Shown here one piece after another: positions 23,401-35,400 of a stretch of DNA of 64,000 nt. The position numbers and the translations under genes were made by a program. The notes under the pieces are model-generated. The model saw only the letters and a program-made list of their open reading frames with translations, was not told where the DNA came from and ran no database searches. The number at the start of each line of letters is the position of its first letter. Positions within the stretch are counted from its first letter, which is position 1. Source of the DNA: Mesocentrotus franciscanus (taxonomy: Eukaryota; Echinodermata; Echinoidea; Camarodonta; Strongylocentrotidae). The stretch covers positions 33,177,420 through 33,241,419 of the forward strand of contig CP137667.1 in assembly GCA_037976565.1 (NCBI GenBank). Reading direction: 5' to 3'.

Positions 23401-26400
23401 GCTTCAACACCACAAACACCTGGGAAGGAAGCATCCATAAATTTGAATACATTTAGTTGATAAACGACTCCGCATAGTACGTCATGCAATCAAGAAAATG
23501 GCGATGCCCATGTCTTGCTGAAAAACTGTACTTTATTCTTGCTTTATGTGTTTCTCATAAACTTTAGTGGGGAATTTTGTAGATTGATGGGCAAGAATGC
23601 AATCAATCTCTCAGAACAACCAAAGGTTTTCAGTGGGGTTGGTTCTCCTTTAAGAAGGTAGTACTTTACAAGTATCTCCGAGAGTCTTCAGGTCATCTGA
23701 AATAATTTTCAGGGCATCTGCATGAATCGTCAAGAGTGAACGTGGCAGAGTCAGCAGCAGAAGAAGAAGAAGAGGAAAAATAGGGGAAGAAGAAGAGGAA
23801 GAAGAACAACAAGAAGAAGAGGAACAAGAAGAAGAGAAGGAAGAAGAACAAGAACAAGAAAAAAGAATAAAAAGAAGAAGAAATATTACCTTCTCCACCT
23901 GCCCCGGAATCCAGTTGATTCAAAGCATCGAGAACAATGAGCACTCGCCGCCCGTAACTCCCAGCGAGAGCTAACCACTTGGGTAGGTCTTGGGCTAGAG
24001 ATTTGTCAGATGTGGGGATTCCCAGTTCAAGATTGAAATGCTGCTTTAACTCTTCAAACAATCTGGGGGCGAGAAAATAAATCGAAGAAGATAAACTACT
24101 AGGCAGTGAAAGGGGTTCTATCATTTTCTGTCGACGTGTCCTGGTATAGTGGTTTATTCACATGATTCTCAATCCATAGGTGGAAGGGTAGAATCTCAGC
24201 CCGGCACACGTGTAAACTGGCGATTGATGGGGTAATAGGTCTAAAGACTGAAAGGGGCCCTCAGGAAGAAAAGCATTGAAGCTGATGAGGCTTCCCTGGG
24301 TTTAAAAAAATGTTATTGTTATTATTATTATTATTATTATTATCATTATGATTATTATTATTATTATTATTATCAGTATTAGAGCCTATTTGTCTCTCCC
24401 TCTCTCCGGCATCGTTAGGGACACAGGTCTTATGCGTTGAATAAAAAACAACTTAACAAAGCAACCTCTTACGGAGCAGGAGGGGGAGTTCCTATCTTGT
24501 ATTTCTCTTCCTTCTTGTTTTCTTGTTGCAATCTAATGGGCAACATGCCCCCTTGACCCCTCCCCCTCCCAAAGCTACGTCTCTTGGTTTATACCTTCTT
24601 AGTAATCTAAGATGCGAAGCACTGTCTGCGGAGCTACCTATGAAATGCATAAACATAAAATCATTCGGGTGCTTATCCTCAAATCGGCCACACCAGTTGG
24701 CGACAAGCGCCGATTTCCCGCTTCCAGATTCACCGAGAACCACAAGTGGTAACTTCGGATCTCCGGCAAAGTAGTCGTTGATTCTCGTGAAGTATTCGGC
24801 CCGCCCGATGTATACTCTTCGGCGGACTTCGGCAAAGGACAAGTGAGCTTCGCGTTCTTGCTGGAGTGGAGTGAGTTTTGATTCTAGTGGGAACTCCTGG
24901 TTGATGCATCGCTCCAAGTCCTGTTTGAAATAGACAGAGAAGAAAAATAATCATTAGTCCGTTTTGGGGCCATTACTATTTTTCAGGTTCGCTGTAGGGT
25001 CAGTTAGCATGGATTTCAATGTTATATTTATGAAAAACCTATGAATAATATGATCCATGACTGACATCTCAATCATGAGTTTAATTTCACCAAATTTATT
25101 TACTATCATTGAAAATATTGCAATACAGACTTTACACAACAAGAATGGTTATTCATCCATAAACCTCTTCAATCATTTAAAAACGGCAAATCATAACACA
25201 GGTTATTTGCACGTTAGTAGTTTATTTGAGCCTACGGGGCCTACGTACAAAGGTTTAACGAAAGGGAAGTTTAACTGTTATAATCAAAAGATCAATACTT
25301 CATAATTATTTAGATGAGTGTGGCATACCTTTCGAATGAAGTCTGTGCCTTCATCAGCTACAGCGTAATGGCGGACTGGCAGACCCGATTCCTCCAAAGT
25401 TTGGCGGAATCTTTTCTGCTGATCGATCTTCCATTCAGGCTCATGATTTTTCTCCTTCAAAAGCTCCTCTTTCGTCTGCAGTGAAGGAGTGAGTATGATG
25501 AAAGAAAGTATTAGACCAAGATCCTGTCCAGAGCACTGTTTCATAAAACTGGTTATCAATAATAAATGCTAAATATGTAATACACATTTGCTGTCAGCCA
25601 ATCAAATGACACTATTGCAGTAGCTTTTATGAAACAGGGCCCAGGATTAGTCACTCTATTATGCCCATCAAATTTAACACCGTAAAGTTACTACTGCTCG
25701 TTGAACATAAGGTATCCTTTCCACTGCGCTAATACCTGCGTCAATCGTCAATCGATCCCGTGAAGGCAATTATCCCATACACGAACAATCAACGAAATGC
25801 TTACACTTTTAATTTGGCTCTTTTAACTCTTTTTAATATATCTCTCTTACATGGTGCGTCAAACTCCATACCATACACTTACGCCCTTCCTGCGTCCTTA
25901 AGATGATGCTTCGTGTGTGACATGCTTGATCATCTAAGAGGTTTTTCGACAATAACAGTCAGTTTAAAGGTAGCCGTCGGGTTTAGCCCCGGTTGCCCTC
26001 GTAGCGGTCGATTTCACCCAATCTAGGGATTATCTCGAAAGATTACGAAACAACCGAATCCTTGATCTTGATTGGCTTAAAAAAATGAAAAAATAAACTA
26101 AAATCGAGATATATATATATTGTTCGCCCAGGGCCCTTTCCTTGTGACAATTTTTACGACAAATGGCAGTGCCTCTACATAGAAAAATTGTTGACCATGC
26201 AGTTATTTTACCTTCGCTTTTCGGAGATAGAAGAACGTCTTATCCGATGCATTCTCCCTTTCCCGAAGAGCCGAATGAAGGACTTCGAGCTATACAAATG
26301 AAATAGCATTAAAATCTGTTTAGCATGCAGCAAAACAAAGCATATTAAAAGAGGTTTCCTCCAATTTTACTTCATATCTCAATGGATTACAGAGTGCATC

Positions 26401-29400
26401 GTTTAGTTAAGCTTTGGCATATTAGACTTATTATATCTTCCACAGCACCGTACATGTAAATGCATTACTTTTAAGGTACAAAGATACACCAAAGGTGGTC
26501 TGTACTTTCACGGAAAGAGAAGAAGATTATTCGAAGTGTATGCTTTTATAACTGTTTTCTTCTTGCGTATGGAAATGCATCGTTTTATGAAAATACCGAG
26601 TTGGCATTAAACTAAATATATGAATTACTTTCTCTTTCCCTAAACGAGTTCAAAGTTTATAAACATAGATACCTTCAGAAGCTTGATCTTGATAGAATGA
26701 CCCTCAAAAGTACATTAGCGAATTTAATTTGTTACATTTTAAATACCGGAACCCCAAATGACAAACGTTTTCCCCGTACTTTTAAATACGACGATGAGGA
26801 GCTGACAACAACCTTGCTGCTAAACATATGTTGAGTTAAAAAAGATAATGAAAAAAAGATCAAATAAAAAATAACTAATAGTGTGAATGAATAATTCATT
26901 TGTATTCAAACAAACGAAAGAAGACGTTGATGTCCTTTAACGATTAAAGAACTGTCTCTAGGACACATGCTCCAAGGACCATTGCTCTGCGTTCAAACTA
27001 AACACTAAGCAAATCCTAACTTAACCCTGGACCTAATACTCTACTTAACCCATACCCTACCGCTAAATATAACACAGCATCCGATATTTGTCAATGTTAG
27101 CATGAATTACCTGTGTCACACTGCTATCAAATCTGTACTCCTCGATCCACTTCAGATGACTGAAGTTCTCGATGGCGTAGTCGTAGGATTTATTGAGGAG
27201 TTCATCGACCTCGCCTTCCTTTGACTCCAGCCGAAACGATCACCAAGAAGACAAAGAAAGTAGGGACGACATCGGTCGATCTAAAATCCGAGAAATTTAA
27301 TCAGAGAATTTTAACAAAATGCACAAGAAATCTGAATGTTTGTGGCTTATTTCAATTTCAAAATATGAAAACTTTGAGGAAAAAAATAACTTGTTATACA
27401 CCATAATGGTTTCTCTGAATCAAATCTTGAAAAAAAAAGACATCAGCAAAACAGGAAAATAGATTACAGCGAAATGCGAATCAAACACGAACGCACAAAC
27501 GTCGAAAATCAACCGAAGGCGATTTCATACGCTCTTTTCATCCCTTAATTAAATGTGCGTACATTGCCATGGCCCATGAGGCACTAAATAATCCGACCAG
27601 AATTTTTATAGAATATACAATAAGGTACTGAGGTGCCCTTAAGTTGATTTCTCGAATGTCTTTGCAGGCATGATTTTAATGATGATTCAAACAAACCTAA
27701 ATCATTTTAATATAAATCATTTTAATATAAATCTTATTGACTATATAATATCTTATCACTTCTACCGAGTTACTTTTAAACCCCAAATGAGTAAAATACC
27801 TGGGTGTTTAACTCTTATATTAAAGGCTATTATTTTCTTTCTGTTATTGTTTCTAATCTTAATTCTTTATTACATTTCTTTTCTTCTTTTTTTGGAGGGG
27901 GGGGGGGTCGAATATGAAATTCAGTAGTCTTATAATGTCTTATGGATCATTTCATGCGCTCATGCTTTATACCCGACACCTGCAAATGCCAAATGAAAAT
28001 GTGAACAACAAACCTCTCTGAGACAAATAGAGATAGTCTGGCCATCGTTACTCTGATCATTCGTGATGCCCCACCGGAGGTCCACATAACTGAAGAACAC
28101 TCCTCGATCAAGGCACATCTTCTTTAGTTCGTTGAACACCTTCTTGATAAGGATCTCCCTCTCTGCAGCAAAATCGAGGAAGGTGCTCGAGACGAAAACC
28201 CTGATCTCCCGCTTCTTCCTCGGGTTCGTTCGGGCTGGATCCCTGTTGGCGTCGTGACCAGCGGTAGCGTCATCAGACTTTGCCGTGGCGGGAAGCAGCT
28301 TTGGGCATTCCGCTGTTGATGATGTTGGTACTGAGCCTTCGAAAGATGAATAAGTAAAGACGATTTTAGGACCAAAACTAACTTTTGGAACAGGAGAGTG
28401 TACAATAGATATTGCATGGTTTTTAGCACACAAAACCAAGGCTGTTGAGATGTGAACCAAGACTTTCCTTTTAAAAAATGATTCTCGACAAGAATTCAAA
28501 CTAGGTTGATCAAAGAGAATGAGACGGAAGACTACTTTAACAATCAAATGGATAAGTAATTAAAGATATTCACATCTTAAGGTCTGTGAATATTTTGTCG
28601 CGGTTTCTTGTACCAATTAGATATGCAAATTTCAGAACTAGCTTAAAATTTCTTATAAGAATTTAACAAAGAAACAAATAATATCCTTGTCAAAGATATA
28701 TTATTTTAAAATATCCTAAGTATCAAGAGGAATTACTTTCACTTTCCGAGCGATCTGTCAAAGATGGAATTCCGTACTTCTGAACCACGTTGCGTATCAG
28801 GCTGGCCAACACCTTTGTGTCTCTGACGATCTTGACATCACAAAATGTATCCCTGAGGCCAGTTCTATGTGGTCGGCGACACTTCAGCCGCAAAGTCGCA
28901 GCAGAGATCTCGGCCCCATGACCTGTCACTGATATTCAAATATTAAAAATTAGCAACACATATTGTCTGATTACCTTTCGCCTTGCAAAATACAACTAGG
29001 CCTATATATTTTAGACATATTTGATCTGCCTTTGATGTCCTTCTTGCAGTTCTTCTTCTTTATTTTTCTTTAAAAGAAATAAATATCTTTCATTCAGAAC
29101 ATAATAATATTTCATATACGACATCCTTTTTCTGTCTTTATGAAGTATCTCGACCTTTGCTTGAACGTTAGTACAGTTTTTCACTCTTTCAAAGAACCCG
29201 ATACAAACATTTATAACAAATATATTTATGACAGAATATCAAGTATCTAGTGTCATATTAGTCCAGATTCTGTCCGCTTTTCTGTATTTTTCATTCTTCA
29301 ATCATCTTTGTCCTCCTCCCTAACACGCATCTCACACAGATCGCGCGACCCCCGAAAATACACCCATCGAGAGAATGAAAGGCAAGCTAGGACTGCGTTT

Positions 29401-32400
29401 TAGAGTAAGGGCATGTTATATTCTCAGGTGATTGGCATGGGCACACGACACGAAAACAGTCGAATTTGTTTTTGTTGTTGAGTTCAGCGTTATATGGCAA
29501 TCATTCAAATCAGACAGTGGACTATATAGTGTCACATACGTACCTTCAGTCTTAATCTTCACATTCCTTACACCAGCTCTGTATCCTTCAACGGTCAGTT
29601 TGACCCTTGACCAACTATACCTTTCCAGTGTTCCGCTCGTACATTTCTCTTGCACCACAGAGCCGTCCGATTCCTCGAGTGTGAGCGCAATGTTGTATAT
29701 AGCTCCCGAGGGGGCTGGTGACCGTAGCGATATTGAGAACTGTTTGAAAAAAAAGATGATTGATGAAAGGGACGATGGAAGCAACTTCTGGTGGCAAGTA
29801 CATAAACAAAATCATGATAGAAAAGGGCATAGCGTAGGTCTAGCTATTGAAGAGGGGAGGGGAGGGCACCGATGAGGAAAGACCGGTTTAACAGTGTAGG
29901 TAGATCAAATATGAGAGAACAAGGTTATCAGTTGAAGGGGTGGGGTAAACGCGATTCGAATCATTATCTTTTTGCGTTGTTTTGTCACCCACTCTCTCTT
30001 TTATTTTCACGCTTTCTGCCTTGGATGACAGGCATATGACACTCCCCCAATGCCCCAACACCCAGACACGCGTATGGTCACAACATTACAGATGCATGAA
30101 GGAGAAATAAACGGGCCTAAAGGATCGGGGTACAGACTTACCTGAACAGCCGGAGCTTTATCCAGACTACCCCCATCGAAAAAGTCTTCAAGGTTTAAGT
30201 GATATTCCTTTACACCCTTCTCACCAATCGACACCAGCCCTAAAGCAGAACCAGGGACACACGGGTATAATAAATATTTTTTAAATATCACAATAGCAAT
30301 GTGACATATCTAACGGATAGGACGAACTCCGCAACCAAAGGATCACAACTTTGGTCTAAAATTAAGAGCATTACAGCCATATTAGAATATATAATAAGAA
30401 AAAAAAATAATGATAAACGATCAATGATAAATGTTCCTTACTTTCTTCAACTCCGTCCCCGCCGTACAGTGATTGCCATTGAGTAGAATCTTGTTCCAGA
30501 ACCCTTTCCTGCTGGAAGAACATATCAGATTTACATTACTTTTGATTGGTGATGTATGAAGGCGCGATAGCTCAGTGGAAGAGCAGTGGTCTCGTAACCG
30601 GGAGGTCCCGGGTTCGAAACCAATTTCGATGCGCTAGTGCCTTTTGGTAAGGCATTAATCCTCATTACCAAGTCCTTCGGAGAGGACTTCAAGTCGTCGG
30701 TCCCCTGGTTGCTTAATTGCAAGCTTTACACATGCTTTCTTAGACGTCAGGTAAAACAAACAAACAATAAACATAATTGTTGATATCTTTTTTTTTTTGG
30801 GGGGGGGGGCTCCATTCCTACACTCTACAACTAACTTTTTCCTTCCTCGGATTACTATTTTCTTTCAAACAAGAGCCTTTCTTTAAACGAACCTTTACAT
30901 TATGGCTACATCTAGCGTAAATGATTTCAGAAACATAGTAGAAAGAGCGAAAAATCCGTGAAAATTTTGGTGGATCCTGATGCGAAAGCAACAGAAACCA
31001 AGTTAAAGGTTTTTTCTTTGAAAGATTACCAATACATTTTAATTGTAAACTTAACCGGGCTTAAGCTCACATTAAAAAAGGGTTATCTAGACAATAGATC
31101 GCTTTCTTTACAAACTTCTTTGCTTCTCTTTGAGAATAACATCACATCAGCCTCATTCCCGGAGCTGTACCTTCATATTGACTTAGTGTATGCATGATAC
31201 TTACTTTCAAGTATTAAGGGGGTAATTTGGGGGGGGGGGGTACTTGCTAACGTGTCAATGCTCGCAAATTTGAAGAAATTTGTTGTTGTGGTAAAGCAAA
31301 ATATTTCACAATAGGGGTCATATTCTTACAATGTTCCCAGACATATGACTATGCATGTAGCTGTTTTGTTTTCTTTTGAAGAAATAAGGTACTTGTGAAT
31401 GTGTACTTGATAAGCCAATAATAGGTTATACCCTAGAACCCATTTTGTACCTGTTAACGCAAAATGGGGTCATCTTGAAAATATGCAAATTGGGAGGTCC
31501 TCTTTGACCGAGCTAACGATCATATGTTACACCTTTGATTATGAAGGGGCTCCATTGGGGCCCCGCTATACACTTCGTTTGTTTTCTTCAAATAAAGTCT
31601 TTATTCAATTTTTCTCAAAGCATAAAACAGTATAAGCAAATGTACAACAATTATGGATACAAACGTTTGACAAAGAAAGGTACAATAAAAAACGAGATTC
31701 TAGTATGTTGTATTTAAATAAGTTGGACGTGCCTCCATCTATCAAGAAATAAAATAAACCGTAATAAATCTTATTGTGGATAGATTGTTTGTTCAACTTC
31801 GTAATGATATTCTATTTTCATTGTTTTAACATGGCAATGATAAAGATCCCTTCAAACATCTAATTGAAAAAAATTAATATTTTGCATACAAAATAACGAC
31901 ATTAAAAGAGGAATAATGTTCATTTAAAATGTCAAAGATTACATTATTAAATTTAATTGAAAATTAAATTATTGAATCAAATATATATTGCCTACCTTAT
32001 TCATCCTAAGGATATCTCCCGACCATGAAAGGTTGTTAAGGTCGTATCCAGCAATATGACGACCAAGAGGGGCAAGATCATCACCAATCTGTACCATAGC
32101 AAGTGAAAGGAAATATGCAATAATAATAATAATAATAATAATGATATTGGATATGTATAAAGCGCACATAATCCACCAAGTAAGGTGCTCAAGGCGCTCC
32201 AATATTATTACCCCGGCTCTGCTTGGCTACCGTATCAGTGCTCATAGCATTCAAGGTATACTTTCCTGTCGGTACCCATTGAACACCTGGGTGGAGAGTG
32301 GCAGATGTAGATTAATGTCTGTCCAAAGGACATTAGTGCCGCGGCGAGACTCGAACCGCGGGCCTTGTGATCGACAGTCCGGTGACTTATCCACTAGACC

Positions 32401-35400
32401 ACGACACCTCTATAAAAATGGTATTAAACAGCAGACTGTTTTGTACAACTCATTGACCACATACAAACACGCCTAACGATGTCGTAATGTCAATCGGTTA
32501 CAAATATATAAAACTAAAGATCACTGAACGATTTGACATGGATTGTATAATTGTGTAATGTCATCTAAGAGTTTCTGCAAACCAAATGAATCAAGATATT
32601 GGTTAAGCCAAGATGTAACAAAATGAATGAATAACTACAAATTCAATTAGTTTGACGACTTCATGCTAAACTTGAAGAGGTCTGAGATATTACAGATTAA
32701 ATTCAAGGGAAAACAGTAAAAACATGATCACTGCCCTACCTCTTGCTTTTGGTCCGCAGATAATTCTAGCTGTTCTTTACGGGAATGTGTTCCATTTGAG
32801 TCTTCATCGTGGACGAGGAGACCAGAAAGTTGAACACCACCACCTAAACAAAACGTTGCGAGAAATAAAGTCGCAATTTATATGTCCATAACGTATAATC
32901 ATGAAAATGAGTTATCAAATTCTGAATTTTGTTTGCATTGGAACACTTTAAGACTATCTGAAAAAATTTACATTTACATGGTTAATGATCAGAATAAAGA
33001 TTGGTAATGAAGTATTTACATTTACATTTTTGTCATCTCGTATATTATACTATTCTGATTAATCTTCGATGCATTTGATATACGCACTTTTTACATGTGA
33101 CTGGGTCATATTTATTCATAATTGAGAAGGTTTTTTTTGGAGGGGCTGAGTCTCCAAAATTCTGCCCCTGGCAGAAATCCATAGGATTATATTCCAACAT
33201 CAAGCAAAATCATAGCTTTATAATTTATTTTAAACTTGTGAATTTCATATCATTCAAAATTGACTTACCACGCTTTATGGAGATATCCAGACTATTGCCA
33301 GATGCAGTAACGGGAAATGATACTTTCTTCGCAGTGCATCCCGGGATCGAATCGACCTGACGACGTAATTGCTCCTGAATCTAGATTGAATAGGAATACA
33401 ATGGCGATGTACCAGATTAACTAGATCGGACCGTTCTGACTGCAGATATCATTGAAATATTTCACGATACACTAAGTGTCAAATTACTAAAATGTCTAAG
33501 CTGAATTATACAAATGTGTTTCAAAGAAATAACCGTCTGGCTTTGGGAATTCTTCAACAGAAAATGGCATTCGGTAACCTTATGTTTTAGAGGTGGCCAG
33601 TAGAGCAAGACGTAGTCTCAGTAGAACGAACCGTAGTTTTGAGATACTGAAGCTTACGAATTAATAATTCAGGTATACTTCGTAGTTTTCTGAACTAACA
33701 ATCAAGTTTTCTTCGTACCAAATTTCAAGTTGAATTCCTTACAATTAAATAAAGATTTTGTATATGGTTTTACTACAATTGGTATTCAAGTTGTCCAGAA
33801 AAGCAGCAGTTTAGAGCCAATCAGTAAGGGGCACATGTAGAGTACGAAAGAGGCTAGAGGAGTAGGAAATGGAAAGGGAGAGTTATGGGGCTTACTTCGA
33901 ATCATCGGGTCATCATTGCGTCCGGTCGGGTGGTCGCGTTACACGACCTTTCTTGAAACGAAAACGGAAAATGACGCGACATTTTGTATATTTGCCGTAG
34001 AGTTTTTACAAAGTTTCGGGTAAATTGGACCAGACCATTTGTAGATGAAAGGGTTTATTTCACGAACATTACCCCCGACATTGCATATAAAGGGAGAGAG
34101 AGAGAATCAAAATAATAATAGGAAACCAAGTATATGCAAAACGTGTATTGTAAGAAAACTTAATCAAAAATACAATGTTTAAAGTAATGATGGTTTCTTC
34201 GGGAGATCATGAACATCTAGGTCGGGCTGGTATAATATACTTCTTTCCTCGTTTTTCTTTCTGTTGCACAAGAGGCATCATTTTCCTGACGTAGCACTGT
34301 GTCAGTGATATGCTAGGTTTTTGACGCGTCACGTCATCGTACAAAAAATGATTGCAAAAGGAACAGTGCAGACAAACTTTCGATAATATCTTGTGTAAGA
34401 GGTAATTGCGTCCACAGGCTGGATTAGCACATTAAATAGCGCAAATGGAAGCGCAGGAAATAGCGCATTGGAAATGACGCATTATGTGCAACGGGCATTA
34501 CCTGAGTTGACACATCCTCTCCGTTCACTAGAGCTGTGACGTCATCTAAACCCAAGGACATCGTGAACAGTGTGACGATAAACCTCCCTTCGGGTACTGG
34601 GATCTGGAATTGAGAAGATAGCATCAATGATTGTGAAATGGATAAATAATAAATATTTATCACTTTTACACAAATCACAAATACAATTTATCAATAAAAG
34701 CTAAAGGTACCTGTTGACATGTTCATAAAAGTTGTTAATTTGCTCAGTAATTTGGCTGAGAATTAAATAAAGTGAACTCCTAAATAGCTGGATAGAAAAT
34801 ATTTCTAGTAATCCTTACTACTATCTAGTCAAAGAAATTTCAATACGAATAGGATTAACGAGAGGAGTAATATTTGTCGAAGAAAAAAAAATGATAGCCA
34901 ATACCCTACAAGTTTGCCTCGCATTTCCTTATAGATAGATTTTCACCCTGCAGTATATCGATAAGTGATAGGGGCATTGTCATAAATTGAACAGTTTAAA
35001 AGGGTCCACTTCGAATCATCGGGTCATCGCGTCCGGTTGTGTGGTCGCGTTACAAGACCTTTCGTGAAACGAAAACGGAAGATCATGCGACTTTTCGTAG
35101 ATTTGCCGTAGGGTTTTCACAAAGTGTCGGGTAAATTTGACCAGACCACCTGTAAAAGGGAGAGGTCATTTCACAAACAGTACCCCCGACTTTTCGGGTA
35201 ACGCGACCACCCAACCCGACGCGATGACCCGATGATTCGAAGTAAGCCGACTAAAAGCAAGTCTTACCTTGAACTCTACAGAATCAGTCTGGCTTGGTCG
35301 ATTCCCAATGAAAGTGGTGTACAACAGTCCATCTCCTGTGTTTCCGACCACTTGGTGATAGTTCCTGAATGGATCAATATGGCAGCCGTAGTAACACCCA

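Noticed and set aside
23650..23889. Ser/Leu/Phe-rich continuation of the NACHT exon
   Set aside because: A GTAATA donor ends the exon at 23890 and the next exon (22926-23005) joins in phase with the expected conserved block.
30558..30640. A tRNA gene (tRNA-Thr-like, CGT anticodon)
   Set aside because: A and B boxes are present but the acceptor stem does not close, and a SINE body follows. A sister copy at about 52470-52650 has the same body.
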